NCBI GenBank assembly: GCA_017470995.1
Contig: JAFUXI010000056.1
Location: 1 to 64,000, forward strand
From: Spirochaetales bacterium
Lineage (GTDB): Bacteria; Spirochaetota; Spirochaetia; Sphaerochaetales; Sphaerochaetaceae
Reading direction: 5' to 3'
DNA length: 64,000 nucleotides
In this document: positions 42,298-51,956 of the stretch, one piece after another
Position numbering within the stretch: the first letter of the stretch is position 1
Layout: every line of letters begins with the position of its first letter
Translations under genes and position numbers: made by a program
The notes under the pieces: model-generated
What the model was told of the DNA's origin: nothing
Databases searched by the model: none
Seen by the model: the letters and a program-made list of their open reading frames with translations, nothing else

Positions 42298-44841
42298 ATG
42301 GCTGAGAAGAAGGTAATCATCGTCGAGTCGCCCACCAAGGCCAAGACTATCAGACGCTTTCTCGGTTCGGATTGCACGGTCGTTGCCAGCAACGGTCACA
42401 TCAGAACACTTCCGAAGAACGATCTCTGCATTGACGTGAGAAACGGCTACAAGCCGAAGTATGTTATAGACGAAACCAAGGAGAAGGTCATCTCCCAGAT
42501 CAAGAGCGAGCTCAAGGGAGCCGACGAACTGATCCTGGCAACTGATGAGGACCGCGAGGGAGAAAGCATCAGCTGGCACCTTGTCGAGGTCCTGAAGCCC
42601 AAGATGAAGACCAGAAGGATGGTTTTCCATGAAATCACGAAGAAAGCCATTCTCGAGGCTTTTGCAAACGGCCGTGATCTGGATATGAACCTTGTCCATG
42701 CCCAGGAAGCCAGAAGAGTTCTCGACAGGCTTTTCGGCTACACCATTTCTCCCGTTCTCTGGTCGAAGCTCTCCAACAAGAGCCTCAGCGCCGGCCGCGT
42801 CCAGTCACCCGGACTCAAGCTTGTCGTTGACCGCGAGAGAACAAGACTCTCTTTCAAGAAGTCCGTCTATTGGGATCTGAAGGCAACCTTCAAGGAAGGC
42901 TTCAGCGCATCCCTTGAGACCATCGGAGGCCTCAGGGTAGCCAACGGCAAGGACTTCGACGGAGAGAGCGGACACTATTCCGCAGGCCCGAAGGTCGTTC
43001 TTCTCACAAAGGAAGATGCCGCCAATCTTCTGGCATCACTGAAGGGCAGCTCCTATTCGGTAAGTGATGTGCGCGAGAAGCAGGTTCTTCAGTATCCTGC
43101 CGCCCCGTTTACCACAAGTACTCTCCAGCAGGAAAGCAACAGAAAGCTCCATATGTCCGCAAAGGAGACCATGAGAGTCGCCCAGAGCCTCTATGAGAAC
43201 GGTTACATCACCTACATGAGAACAGATAATCCGGCTCTGAGCCAGGAAGGTACTACTGCCGCGAGAGAAGCTGCAATCTCCCTGTACGGTATGGATTTTG
43301 TTCCCGAGAAGGCCAGATATTACAGTGCAAAGAGCTCAAATGCCCAAGAAGCCCATGAGGCCATCAGACCTGCAGGCGAGCACTTCAGAACTCCCGAGGA
43401 GTCGGGTCTTTCCGGCAAGGAACTTGACCTGTACACTCTCATCTGGAAGAGAACGCTTGCTTCCCAGATGAAGAATGCCCAGAAGCTCAACACCACTGTT
43501 CTGATCGATACACAGACCAGCGACGGCAAGAAGGCCGTGTTCTCTACCACCGGAGTAAGAATCGAGTTCCCCGGCTTCATCAGAGTCTATGTTGAAGGAA
43601 CCGATGATCCTGATGCAGCTCTCGAGGATAAGGAGACTCCGCTTCCCGAGCTCACCGTTTCACAGATTCTGAATCTCAAGAAACTCGAGGATGTCTTCCA
43701 CGAGACCAAGGAGCCCAACCGCTATACCGAAGCTTCTCTGGTCCAGACCCTCGAGAAACTCGGAATCGGAAGACCTTCAACCTATGCATCTATCATCGAC
43801 AGGCTTTTCGAGAAGAGCTATGTAATCAGAGACAAGGGTACGCTCGTTCCCACATTCATGGGTTTCGGTGTAATCCAGCTTCTTGAGAAGTACTTCGGCG
43901 ACAGAATCGACTATGGATTCACCAGCGACATGGAAACCAAGCTGGATGAAATTGCCAAGGGAGAGCTGAATGAACTCCAGTTCCTCAAGAACTTCTATGA
44001 AGGAGAGGAGGGCCTCGATCAGCAGGTCAGGTCCAACAAGGTCAAGATCAACTCCAAGGATGTCAAGAAGCTCGAGCTCCCGCAGCTTTCGGATGAAAAC
44101 GAGATCTTCCTCGGACCCTACGGTCCTTATGTGAGGGGAGAGGACGGCAAGTTCATCTCTGTTCCGGCAGAATGGACTCCTGCTACAGTGACCAACCAGA
44201 TGGTGGAGACCCTCCGCAGAGAGGGAGCAAAGCCGGCCGAAGTCAAGTCCAATGCCCCCGAGAAGCTCGGAGAGACAGAAGACGGTCAGCCGATTCTCTA
44301 CTGCACAGGTAAGTTCGGTGATTACTGGCAGGTCGGCGACAGGGCCCAGACAGATGAGATCAAGCGCTTCAAGGTTCCCAAGGAGTATCAGGGAAACAAG
44401 ACCCTCGATCCCCAGATCGTCATGAGGTACTTCAATCTTCCGCTGGTGATCGGAACCGATGAGGCAGGCGAGGTCATCACTGCCGATATCGGCAAGTTCG
44501 GTCCATATGTCAGATGCGGCAACGAGTTCAGAAGCGTAAAGACTTCAAGCGAGCTGTTCGAGATTACAGAGGAGCAGGCCAGACAGATGCTGAGCACTCC
44601 CAAGGAGAGCAAGAAAGCCGCTTCATCCGCTGCTCAGACTTCCACCAGAAGAAGCAACAATGCACAGGCTGTCGTTGACTTCGGTGACTATGAAGGCCAG
44701 AACCTCGGAATCTATCACGGAAAGTACGGTTACTATCTGCGCCACGGCGACAAGAACATCAGAATCGCCAAGGAGTATCAGAGAGACGAAGAGGCCTGCA
44801 AGTCAATGACGAAAGAAACGGCCGTTTCCTTCATCAAATAA
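42298..44841 (+). CDS. topA: DNA topoisomerase I
   Basis: This 847-residue type IA topoisomerase has an N-terminal TOPRIM domain (VIIVESPTKAKTI, ATDEDREGE), the active-site tyrosine in GYITYMRTDN, QEAHEAIRPA, and RPSTYASIIDRL. The C-terminal half carries repeats around LGPYGPYVRG, GKFGDYWQVG, GKFGPYVRCG and GKYGYYLRHG instead of cysteine zinc fingers. It relaxes negative supercoils. It is not linked to a dprA gene here, unlike many genomes. Confidence 0.95.
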   Translation: MAEKKVIIVESPTKAKTIRRFLGSDCTVVASNGHIRTLPKNDLCIDVRNGYKPKYVIDETKEKVISQIKSELKGADELILATDEDREGESISWHLVEVLKPKMKTRRMVFHEITKKAILEAFANGRDLDMNLVHAQEARRVLDRLFGYTISPVLWSKLSNKSLSAGRVQSPGLKLVVDRERTRLSFKKSVYWDLKATFKEGFSASLETIGGLRVANGKDFDGESGHYSAGPKVVLLTKEDAANLLASLKGSSYSVSDVREKQVLQYPAAPFTTSTLQQESNRKLHMSAKETMRVAQSLYENGYITYMRTDNPALSQEGTTAAREAAISLYGMDFVPEKARYYSAKSSNAQEAHEAIRPAGEHFRTPEESGLSGKELDLYTLIWKRTLASQMKNAQKLNTTVLIDTQTSDGKKAVFSTTGVRIEFPGFIRVYVEGTDDPDAALEDKETPLPELTVSQILNLKKLEDVFHETKEPNRYTEASLVQTLEKLGIGRPSTYASIIDRLFEKSYVIRDKGTLVPTFMGFGVIQLLEKYFGDRIDYGFTSDMETKLDEIAKGELNELQFLKNFYEGEEGLDQQVRSNKVKINSKDVKKLELPQLSDENEIFLGPYGPYVRGEDGKFISVPAEWTPATVTNQMVETLRREGAKPAEVKSNAPEKLGETEDGQPILYCTGKFGDYWQVGDRAQTDEIKRFKVPKEYQGNKTLDPQIVMRYFNLPLVIGTDEAGEVITADIGKFGPYVRCGNEFRSVKTSSELFEITEEQARQMLSTPKESKKAASSAAQTSTRRSNNAQAVVDFGDYEGQNLGIYHGKYGYYLRHGDKNIRIAKEYQRDEEACKSMTKETAVSFIK

Positions 44842-44863
44842 CTGAAATCGAGGAGAGAATAAG

Positions 44864-46408
44864 ATGAAATCCATAAGAATCGCAGTTGTTATGATTCTTG
44901 TGGCGCTGCTTGCTCTTACAGGTTGCACCAAGGGGGGGAAAAAGGTTGCATCTGAGGCGAATCCGGGAAAAACGGATATCAGCGCCCATGCAAGGGATAA
45001 CACTGTCTATATCGGCGTTGCCCAGGACTTCGACAGTCTGGATCCGCATCATATGACTGCCGCCGGGACCAAGGAGATTCTTTTCAACGTCTTCGAAGGA
45101 CTGGTGAAACCTGACTCTTCAGGACAGATTGTTCCTGCAGTGGCATCAGATGTGTCCAGATCCGCTGACGGTCTGGTGTACTCATTCACCCTCAGGGACG
45201 GAATTCTGTTTCATAACGGTCAGCCGGTGGAAATGGACGATGTCATTTATTCCATCCAAAGGAGATGGGACGGCAATGACAGCGCGGCATACCTCAAGGC
45301 CCTGAATGTGATCAAGGAGCTGAAAGTCGAAGGAAAGAAGCTTGACATAATCCTCTCGGAGCCAAGCAATGAGTTCCTTGCCGCCCTGATGGACGTCTAT
45401 ATCATCCCGAAGGACAATTCCGAGCTCGAGACCTCACCGGTCGGAACCGGTCCGTACAGGTTCGTCTCAAGATCGGTTCAGGACAGTCTGGTTCTTGAGA
45501 GCTTCGATTCCTACTGGGGAGAGAAGGGCAGGATAAAGACTGTGGTATTCAAGGTCCTTGAGAGCGCAGATGGTCTGATTCTGGGACTCCAGAGCGGAGC
45601 ATTGGATCTGGTTGCGCACCTAAGCAGTGACCAGACGGCCCAGCTGGATGAGGGCTTCAATGTCGTGGTAGGCACCATGAACATTGTTCAGGCCCTGTAT
45701 CTGAACAATGCCGCAAAGCCTTTCGATGACGTCAGGGTCAGACAGGCCCTGTGCTATGCCATCGACAGGCAGGCCATCATAGACATCGCCTTCGACGGTT
45801 ATGGCGTGCCTCTCGGAACCTCCATGTTCCCGTCTTTCGCAAAGTACTATGTGGATTCACTGACGGATTACTACAGCTACGATCCGGAGAAGGCCAGAAG
45901 CCTTCTGTCGGAGGCCGGTTATCCGGACGGTTTCAAGATGACGATCTCAGTGCCCAGCAACTACACGCCCCATGTCAACGCTGCAACGGTCATCGCCGAG
46001 CAGCTGAGGGATGTCGGGATTCATGCAACACTGGACCTGCTGGATTGGAGTACATGGCTGTCTGAGGTCTACAGCAAACGCAATTTCCAGACTACCGTCA
46101 CAGGTGTCACCAGTGACAACATGACGGCCAGGAAACTGCTTGAGCGCTTCGGCACCACGACTGGAAACAACTTCACAAACTACAGCAACAGCGAATATGA
46201 CGCCGTCCTGGCACAGGCTCTCTCTGAAAGCGATGATGCCGCTCAGACCGAACTCTATAAGAAACTTGAGATGAATCTGACGGAGAATGCAGCAAATGTC
46301 TACATTCAGGATCTGGCAGATCTGATTGCAGTCAGAAATGGGCTCGGAGGTTATGTCCTCTACCCGCTGTACGTCATGGACGTCTCTACGCTTTTCTGGG
46401 AAAACTGA
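44864..46408 (+). CDS. Peptide ABC transporter substrate-binding lipoprotein
   Basis: This 514-residue family-5 solute-binding protein has a lipobox (ALLALTGC). Family motifs include NVFEGLVKPDSSGQIVPAVA, YSFTLRDGILFHNGQPVEMDDVIYS, TSPVGTGPYRFVS and DVRVRQALCYAIDRQAI. It captures peptides or related solutes outside the inner membrane. It starts 22 bases after topA behind GAGGAGA and is followed by two permease and two ATPase genes, so the transporter is complete. Confidence 0.92.
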   Translation: MKSIRIAVVMILVALLALTGCTKGGKKVASEANPGKTDISAHARDNTVYIGVAQDFDSLDPHHMTAAGTKEILFNVFEGLVKPDSSGQIVPAVASDVSRSADGLVYSFTLRDGILFHNGQPVEMDDVIYSIQRRWDGNDSAAYLKALNVIKELKVEGKKLDIILSEPSNEFLAALMDVYIIPKDNSELETSPVGTGPYRFVSRSVQDSLVLESFDSYWGEKGRIKTVVFKVLESADGLILGLQSGALDLVAHLSSDQTAQLDEGFNVVVGTMNIVQALYLNNAAKPFDDVRVRQALCYAIDRQAIIDIAFDGYGVPLGTSMFPSFAKYYVDSLTDYYSYDPEKARSLLSEAGYPDGFKMTISVPSNYTPHVNAATVIAEQLRDVGIHATLDLLDWSTWLSEVYSKRNFQTTVTGVTSDNMTARKLLERFGTTTGNNFTNYSNSEYDAVLAQALSESDDAAQTELYKKLEMNLTENAANVYIQDLADLIAVRNGLGGYVLYPLYVMDVSTLFWEN

Positions 46409-47367
46409 TGAACGAAGTCCTGCTGTATGTCCTGAAACGCCTGCTGATTCTGGTTCTGACCATGATCCTGGTGTCTTTCATGACGTTCGGGGCTTTCTCG
46501 TTGATCTCCGGTGATCCGGCAAGGACAATTCTCGGAACAGAGGCTACGGAAGTACAGGTCCGGTCCCTGAGACATGAACTGGGACTGGACAGGCCTTTCA
46601 TGGCTCGCTATCTGTCCTGGCTTCTAGGTTTCTTCTCCGGAAATCTCGGTGTCTCTTTTTCCTACAGACAACCTGTCTGGGAACTGGTCGGTTCCAAGCT
46701 CATGCTGTCGCTTTCCATGAGCCTTCTGAGCTTTCTGATGATAATCCTCGTGGCTATTCCCCTCGGGGTTTTCTCATATAAGGCTACCGGAAAGACCATG
46801 ATCTGGCTCAGAACCATTTTCAATCAGCTTGGTATGGCCATACCTCCGTTTTTCACAGGTATAGTGTTCTCATGGATCTTCGGTATATTATTCAGGCTTT
46901 TCACTCCGGGTGACTTCAAAGGGTTCTCCGTATCTTTCTGGCCGTCATTCATGCATCTTTTTTTCGGGGCAGTTTGTCTCAGCATTCCCAGAATAGCCAT
47001 GACAATCCGCATGATGCGCTCCACAGTCATTTCCGAAATGAACAAGGCCTATGTCCGTACCGCCATAAGCAGAGGCAATGACCGCAGGAGCGTGCTGAGC
47101 AGACATGTTCTGAAGAACTCCCTGGTTTCAGTCATCAGCTTCCTCGGTCAAACCCTGGCAGAACTTGTCTGTGCGGGAATTGTGGTTGAGCAGGTGCTCG
47201 GAATACCCGGAGTGGGTCGATTCCTTGTTACATCCATCCTTCACAGGGACTATCCCGTGGTTCAGACCATAGTCGTCATTCTGACTTTCTGGGTGGTGTT
47301 CGCAAGTTTCATCGCAGACATAATCAATCAGGTCCTGGATCCGAGGTTGAGAAGAGGGCAGACATGA
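46408..47367 (+). CDS. Peptide ABC transporter permease (DppB/OppB type)
   Basis: This 319-residue inner-membrane permease starts LLYVLKRLLILVLTMILVSFMTF, a typical OppB N-terminus. It contains the cytoplasmic loop that contacts the ATPase (EMNKAYVRTAISRGNDRRSVLSRHVLKNSL) and VLGIPGVGRFLV. It shares one base with the binding-protein stop (TGATG) and overlaps the second permease. Confidence 0.93.
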   Translation: MNEVLLYVLKRLLILVLTMILVSFMTFGAFSLISGDPARTILGTEATEVQVRSLRHELGLDRPFMARYLSWLLGFFSGNLGVSFSYRQPVWELVGSKLMLSLSMSLLSFLMIILVAIPLGVFSYKATGKTMIWLRTIFNQLGMAIPPFFTGIVFSWIFGILFRLFTPGDFKGFSVSFWPSFMHLFFGAVCLSIPRIAMTIRMMRSTVISEMNKAYVRTAISRGNDRRSVLSRHVLKNSLVSVISFLGQTLAELVCAGIVVEQVLGIPGVGRFLVTSILHRDYPVVQTIVVILTFWVVFASFIADIINQVLDPRLRRGQT

Positions 47368-48188
47368 CGAAGAAAGATAGCTCGATCGATCCGAAGTCTT
47401 TCCTCATTGTCGGGGCGGTTATCACCCTGTTGCTTGTCCTTGTCATCATAGTGGGAATGTTCTGGACTCCATACTCGCCGACAGCCATGAAGTACGGCCG
47501 TTTTCAGAGTCCCAGCTGGAATCATATCTTCGGTACCGATAACTTCGGGCGTGACATATTCTCCAGAATAGTCAAAGGTGCAGGAAACACTCTGGTCATT
47601 GCTTTGTCCACAGTCATCATCGGGGCCGCAGGTGGAATCCTGATAGGTTCGCTGACCGGCTACTTCGGAGGTGCGGTGGATGTGGTTCTGATGAGAGTCA
47701 ACGATGCCCTGACTGCATTCCCGAGCTTTCTTCTGGCACTTCTGATAGTCAGTCTTGTGGGGCCCGGAAGCAAATACAGCGTCGTGCTTGCCCTGGGGCT
47801 GGTCTTCATACCAAGTTTTGCCAGGGTCACGAGAAGCGAGTTCGCTTCGCTCAGAAGCAGGAACTTCGTCACGGGTGCCAGACTGACGGGTGCCGGCCAT
47901 GCACGCATAATCTTCGTATACCTTCTTCCCAATACCGGAAGGGTTCTCCTCCCGGCGCTGACGATCGGTTTCAACAACGCCGTTCTGGCAGAGGCCAGCA
48001 TGAGCTTTCTGGGAATCGGCGTGACTCCTCCGGACTCATCTTTGGGCTATATGCTTTCAGAGGCGCAGAGCATGGTCTCCATCGCCCCCTGGTATGCACT
48101 CAGCACGGGATTGTCCATCGTGCTTCTGGTCTTCGGTGTAGGGCTGATAGGCGAAGGCCTTCAGGCTAGAGCCAAGGAGGTGGATTGA
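47364..48188 (+). CDS. Peptide ABC transporter permease (DppC/OppC type)
   Basis: This 274-residue permease shows HIFGTDNFGRDIFSRIVKGA, the coupling loop SRNFVTGARLTGAGHARIIFVYLLPN and ASMSFLGIGVTPPDSSLG, all hallmarks of the DppC family. It pairs with the upstream permease. It overlaps that gene by four bases and abuts the first ATPase gene. Confidence 0.93.
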   Translation: MTKKDSSIDPKSFLIVGAVITLLLVLVIIVGMFWTPYSPTAMKYGRFQSPSWNHIFGTDNFGRDIFSRIVKGAGNTLVIALSTVIIGAAGGILIGSLTGYFGGAVDVVLMRVNDALTAFPSFLLALLIVSLVGPGSKYSVVLALGLVFIPSFARVTRSEFASLRSRNFVTGARLTGAGHARIIFVYLLPNTGRVLLPALTIGFNNAVLAEASMSFLGIGVTPPDSSLGYMLSEAQSMVSIAPWYALSTGLSIVLLVFGVGLIGEGLQARAKEVD

Positions 48189-48974
48189 ATGCTTGTCATC
48201 AATGATCTCCATGTCAGGTTCAACGGTAGGGAAAGGGAGGCCGTCGGAGGAATCTCCCTTACCATAAACGACGGGGAGATTGTCGGCCTCGTCGGAGAGA
48301 GCGGGAGCGGAAAGACCGTCACGGCCATGAGCATAGCAGGACTGCTTCCCAGACGACAGTGCACCTATTCGGGTGATATCCTCCTTGACGGGAAGGATCT
48401 CCTTCATGCTCAGCGCAGCGAACTTCGCAAGCTCCACGGCAAGGAGATCGGAGTGGTGTTCCAGGAGCCCATGAGTTCCATGGATCCCTTGATGAAGATC
48501 GGTCATCAGATAGGTGAGGTCCTCAGAATCCACACTGATCTTTCGATGTCCCAGATTAAGGAGAAAGCTCTGGAAGCTATGGCTTCTGTCGAATTACAGA
48601 ACCCTGAACAGATCTATGATTGCTATCCCAATGAGCTTTCCGGAGGCATGCTTCAGCGTTGCATGATTGCTGCCGCGATAGTGATAGAACCAAGCCTTCT
48701 TCTTCTGGATGAACCGACTACTGCCCTGGATGTTACTATCCAGGCCCAGATACTTGAACTTCTGAAGAAGCTGAACGCCAGACTTGGAATCTCCATGCTT
48801 CTGATATCCCATAATCTGAACGTGGTGAGAAAGCTCTGCTCCAGGATTGCAGTCATGAAGAGGGGCCTTATTGTGGAGATCGGAGATACCGAGAGTGTGT
48901 TTCTCAATCCACAGCACGATTACACCAAAGCCCTGATTAAGGCCATTCCGACAAGGGAAAGGAGGTTCGGATGA
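48189..48974 (+). CDS. Peptide ABC transporter ATPase (DppD/OppD type)
   Basis: This 261-residue ATPase has Walker A GESGSGKT, signature LSGGMLQR, Walker [12 protein letters not shown] and H-loop ISHNLN. It is shorter than the usual ~330 residues because the C-terminal oligopeptide-transporter extension, which in some members binds an iron-sulfur cluster, is missing. It follows the permease stop directly and overlaps the next ATPase gene by four bases. Confidence 0.92.
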   Translation: MLVINDLHVRFNGREREAVGGISLTINDGEIVGLVGESGSGKTVTAMSIAGLLPRRQCTYSGDILLDGKDLLHAQRSELRKLHGKEIGVVFQEPMSSMDPLMKIGHQIGEVLRIHTDLSMSQIKEKALEAMASVELQNPEQIYDCYPNELSGGMLQRCMIAAAIVIEPSLLLLDEPTTALDVTIQAQILELLKKLNARLGISMLLISHNLNVVRKLCSRIAVMKRGLIVEIGDTESVFLNPQHDYTKALIKAIPTRERRFG

Positions 48975-49705
48975 AAGAACCCGTCCTTGAGGTCAGACAT
49001 GTCAGCGGCGGCTATCGCGAAAGCGGAGTTCTGGGAACCAGGAAGCGTTACCAGGAGGTCATCCAGGATGTTGACTTCTGCGTTTACCATGGTGAGATCC
49101 TGGGTCTTGTCGGTGAGAGCGGAACCGGAAAAACAACGCTGACCAGAATGATATTGGGAATGCTGAAGCCGGAGAGCGGAGAGATCATTCACCACACGAA
49201 GCGGCCACAGATAATCTTCCAGGATCCCTACAGTTCCCTGAACCCTGTCTACACTGCAGAATGGGCTGTGGAGGAACCTCTGAGGGTGTTCGGAAAATAC
49301 GATGCCAAGGAACGCAAGAGAAGAGTCTACGAGATGCTTGAAAGGGTCAAGCTTCCCAGAGAATGCTGGAATGCAAAGCCCGATGACCTTTCAGGCGGAC
49401 AGCGACAGAGGGTCTGCATAGCCGCTGCGCTGATCCAACGACCCAGATTCCTCATTGCCGATGAACCGGTGAGCGCCCTTGATGTGACGATCCAGGCCAA
49501 GATTCTGGATCTGATAAAGGAGTTGAGAGACGATCTCGATCTGAGTTTCCTGTTCATCTCCCATGACCTGAATGTGGTCTATCAGCTCTGTGACCGGGTC
49601 CTTGTCATGAAAAGCGGCAGGATCGTGGAGCAGGGTGATATCGAAGAGGTTTACAACAACCCCAAGTCCGAGTATACGAAAAAACTGCTTGAAGCATCAC
49701 TTTAA
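48971..49705 (+). CDS. Peptide ABC transporter ATPase (DppF/OppF type)
   Basis: This 244-residue second ATPase has Walker [22 protein letters not shown], signature LSGGQRQR, Walker [12 protein letters not shown] and ISHDLN. Like its partner it lacks the long C-terminal extension. Two different ATPases per complex are normal for this family. Its end overlaps the 3' end of the convergent trmO gene by four bases, leaving no room for a separate terminator. Confidence 0.92.
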   Translation: MKEPVLEVRHVSGGYRESGVLGTRKRYQEVIQDVDFCVYHGEILGLVGESGTGKTTLTRMILGMLKPESGEIIHHTKRPQIIFQDPYSSLNPVYTAEWAVEEPLRVFGKYDAKERKRRVYEMLERVKLPRECWNAKPDDLSGGQRQRVCIAAALIQRPRFLIADEPVSALDVTIQAKILDLIKELRDDLDLSFLFISHDLNVVYQLCDRVLVMKSGRIVEQGDIEEVYNNPKSEYTKKLLEASL

Positions 49706-50376
49706 GATTCGGAGATATCCAGCACCCTCAGCGTGTCGCCTGAGACATTGAAGCGGATATCCAGGTCGGAATATTTCATTCCGTAAACTCTGTTCGGATC
49801 GTCCTGGTAATGAGGTCTGGGATCCTGCTCAAGAGCCTGGACAAGTGGTTCTCTCGAATCCTCGGGAATTCTTTCAAGCAACTCAGAAGGGATGACGACA
49901 TCAAGGGTCCTGTATTCACTGCTTTCAACATAGCCTGACCTTGCGTCGCTGTGGCAGTCGAACTGCTTGAGGTAGGGCTTGATGTCATAGATCGGAGTGC
50001 CGTCCAACAGGTCTGCTCCTATTACGACAAGAACAGGTCCTTCATCGGTTTCGATGATCTCTTTCAGCTCTACACTTGACAAACCAATGGGGTTTGGCCT
50101 GAATGGGGACCTTGTTGCAAATACTCCGACTCTTTGGTTTCCACCAAGTCTTGGTGGTCTGACCGTCGGTCTGAAGGAATCGTCTTCAGGAGTCTCTGAG
50201 AATCCCCACAGAAGCCAGATATGGGAAAAGCCTTCCAATCCTCTGACTGCGTTGGCGTCTCTGTACTCTTCTTCGAAGACGATTCTGGAGATGTTCCGGG
50301 CAAGTCCGCTCTGTCTGGGGATGCCGAACTTCTCCGTGTAGTCGTTATGTATGCGTGCGATTGTCTTGAGGGTCAT
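49702..50376 (-). CDS. trmO: tRNA (N6-threonylcarbamoyladenosine-37) methyltransferase TrmO
   Basis: From the ATG at 50376 this encodes 224 residues of the TsaA/YaeB family: [59 protein letters not shown] and [13 protein letters not shown]. TrmO N6-methylates t6A37 in certain tRNAs using SAM. A C-terminal part with [16 protein letters not shown] matches the full-length form. An extended -10 box (TGTTATAAT) ends six bases before the ATG and there is no ribosome site. Confidence 0.9.
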   Translation of the reverse strand: MTLKTIARIHNDYTEKFGIPRQSGLARNISRIVFEEEYRDANAVRGLEGFSHIWLLWGFSETPEDDSFRPTVRPPRLGGNQRVGVFATRSPFRPNPIGLSSVELKEIIETDEGPVLVVIGADLLDGTPIYDIKPYLKQFDCHSDARSGYVESSEYRTLDVVIPSELLERIPEDSREPLVQALEQDPRPHYQDDPNRVYGMKYSDLDIRFNVSGDTLRVLDISES

Positions 50377-50382
50377 GGGATG

Positions 50383-50391
50383 ATTATAACA
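50383..50391 (-). promoter_or_regulatory. Extended -10 promoter of trmO, predicted leaderless
   Basis: TGTTATAAT on the minus strand ends six bases before the trmO ATG. No -35 match is seen. Confidence 0.65.
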
Positions 50392-50399
50392 CAAAAGAG

Positions 50400-50505
50400 T
50401 TGAAGTGGGGCTCGCCTTCAGCCTACCGGAAGTCCGGCTTCAGGCCGGCTCCGCTTCGGACGCATGCGTCCTCCTACCGCGGAGCTTCTCGCCCAAAGAT
50501 GCCAA
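50400..50505. other. GC-rich hairpin-dense spacer beyond tRNA-Asp
   Basis: No gene is seen here. The segment is dense in small palindromes, including GGACGCATGCGTCC (50458-50471) and CCGGAAGTCCGG (50427-50438), and is more GC-rich than its flanks. GGGGCTCG near its left end also occurs in the T-arm of tRNA-Asp. A similar GC-rich spacer lies beyond tRNA-fMet at 15061-15160, so the arrangement is repeated. Confidence 0.45.
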
Positions 50506-50510
50506 CATAC

Positions 50511-50538
50511 AAAAAACCGACCTACAGAGGTCGGTTTT
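50511..50538 (-). terminator. Terminator after tRNA-Asp
   Basis: AAAACCGACC (50513-50522) pairs with GGTCGGTTTT (50529-50538) around a six-base loop. Read on the minus strand it ends in six U residues. Confidence 0.85.
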
Positions 50539-50545
50539 CAGTTTG

Positions 50546-50619
50546 CGAGATCTACGGGGCTCGAACCCGTGGCCTCCACCGTGACAGGGTGGCGTGATAA
50601 CCAGCTTCACCAAGATCCC
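50546..50619 (-). tRNA. tRNA-Asp (GTC)
   Basis: The minus strand gives a full cloverleaf beginning GGGATCTTGGTGAAG. The anticodon stem-loop is CCACC-CTGTCAC-GGTGG with anticodon GTC. The acceptor pairs GGGATCT with AGATCTC (one G-U) and the discriminator is G, as expected for Asp. CCA is not encoded. A TTGACA-N17-TAATTT promoter lies at 50632-50660. Confidence 0.93.
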
Positions 50620-50631
50620 AAATGCATTATG

Positions 50632-50660
50632 AAATTACAATATCTGTTTCTGTTTGTCAA
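50632..50660 (-). promoter_or_regulatory. Promoter of tRNA-Asp
   Basis: Minus-strand TTGACA (50655-50660), 17-base spacer and TAATTT (50632-50637), 12 bases before the tRNA. Confidence 0.75.
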
Positions 50661-50708
50661 CATCGCCGGGAAAAAAACTTCAAATTCAAGCTTTGATGCT
50701 CATTTTTC

Positions 50709-50737
50709 TTGGAAAACACTCTTTTAATATATATAAT
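50709..50737 (+). promoter_or_regulatory. Promoter of PAP2 phosphatase gene
   Basis: TTGGAA (50709-50714), 17-base spacer and TATAAT (50732-50737). The ATG at 50757 follows behind AGGAGA. Confidence 0.8.
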
Positions 50738-50756
50738 CCATTGCAGGAGAATGGAT

Positions 50757-51662
50757 ATGGAAATACAGAAGCAAATACTGCTGTTCCTGAGCGGAACCCA
50801 TAGCAGTTTCCAGAATATTCTGGCTCAGGCTTTCACAATTTTTGCAGAAGAGTATCTTCTGATTGCAATTTCCCTGTTCGTGTACTGGTGCATCAGCAAG
50901 AAAAAAGGTTTTATAACCGCTTTTTCGCTTCTGAGTGCGATGAATGTAATGGGTGTTGCCAAAGCCATAGTCAGATTCCCGAGACCATGGACCGTAATCG
51001 AGGGCCTGGATGTCGTGCGCCAGAATACCGCAACAGGTTATTCTTTCCCCAGCGGCCATACCACATGCGCCGCCAGTGCATATACTTCGCTTGCCGTCAC
51101 ATTCAAGAAAAGGTGGCTGTCCATCAGCTGTGCTGCCTTGATCGTGCTTGTCGGTCTTTCCAGAATTTATCTGTGTGTTCATTGGCCGATGGATGTTGCA
51201 GGCGGTATTCTGATCGGCTGCGGAGTATCGTTTCTGATGGCCTCATGGCTGGACAGGCTTTATGATGACAAGGCAAGGTCCGTCCGGATAGCCGTCATCA
51301 TCGGCATAGTGTTCACTGCAGGAATGCTGCTGTTATCCATCCTGCTTCTGCTGGAGAAGATCGATGCCACGGCTTTCGAGGATCTCAACATAACGTTTGC
51401 CATGTTCGGTGGGTTGGGTTTCGGCTTTGCCCTCGAGAGAACCAAATATGATTTTGAAATCGAGGAAGGCTCATGGGGCAGGAAAGTCATCAGATTCCTT
51501 GTGGGAATGCTCGGTGTCCTGGTTCTGATGGTTGCATGCAAAGCGTTGTTGAAGGCAATCGGGATCTACAATCCCCTCACAAGGGCCATCAGATATCTTC
51601 TGGTCGGTTTCTGGGGTGGTTGTTATCCGATAATCGGGAAGAAGCTTAAGCTGTTTGTTTGA
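50757..51662 (+). CDS. PAP2-family membrane phosphatase
   Basis: This ~301-residue protein has the three PAP2 motifs: KAIVRFPRP, FPSGHTT and SRIYLCVHWPMDV, placed at the membrane surface between helices. The C-terminal ~150 residues add about four more helices. Such enzymes remove phosphate from lipid phosphates such as phosphatidic acid or undecaprenyl pyrophosphate. I start at 50757 because AGGAG is six bases upstream; an ATG at 50751 is too close to it. The substrate is not evident. Confidence 0.88.
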   Translation: MEIQKQILLFLSGTHSSFQNILAQAFTIFAEEYLLIAISLFVYWCISKKKGFITAFSLLSAMNVMGVAKAIVRFPRPWTVIEGLDVVRQNTATGYSFPSGHTTCAASAYTSLAVTFKKRWLSISCAALIVLVGLSRIYLCVHWPMDVAGGILIGCGVSFLMASWLDRLYDDKARSVRIAVIIGIVFTAGMLLLSILLLLEKIDATAFEDLNITFAMFGGLGFGFALERTKYDFEIEEGSWGRKVIRFLVGMLGVLVLMVACKALLKAIGIYNPLTRAIRYLLVGFWGGCYPIIGKKLKLFV

Positions 51663-51676
51663 CAAGGAGGCAGTAA

Positions 51677-51916
51677 ATGACCTTGAAAGATATTCTTGAA
51701 GTAGTAAGGGATTCGACCAGAATCAAGATTGCCGATGCAAAAGGAGCAGCGCTTACTGCAAACCTTCATAAGAGGGATCTGACGGATGAGTACAATGATT
51801 GCAAGGTTCTGAATATCTGTACCCGCTATCAGAGCAACGGCCATACTGTCAGATTCTATCTCCTGATAACCGTAGATGCCGGGAACAAGACTGCCTATCA
51901 CGCGGATATAGACTGA
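51677..51916 (+). CDS. Small protein of unknown function
   Basis: This 79-residue frame starts 14 bases after the PAP2 stop behind AAGGAGG, so translation is well supported. The product is soluble with mixed charge: DILEVVRDSTRIKIADAKGA, LTDEYNDCKVLNICTRYQSNG and FYLLITVDAG. The run of predicted strands after residue 40 suggests a small alpha/beta domain. I recognise no family. It is probably co-transcribed with the phosphatase gene and ends just before the tRNA-Arg terminator. Confidence 0.7.
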   Translation: MTLKDILEVVRDSTRIKIADAKGAALTANLHKRDLTDEYNDCKVLNICTRYQSNGHTVRFYLLITVDAGNKTAYHADID

Positions 51917-51928
51917 GATAAAAAGAAA

Positions 51929-51951
51929 GGGCTTCTCTTCTGAAGAAGCCC
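51929..51951 (-). terminator. Terminator after tRNA-Arg
   Basis: GGGCTTC (51929-51935) pairs with GAAGCCC (51945-51951). On the minus strand it follows tRNA-Arg directly and ends in CTTTCTTTTT. Confidence 0.8.
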
Positions 51952-51956
51952 TCAAG

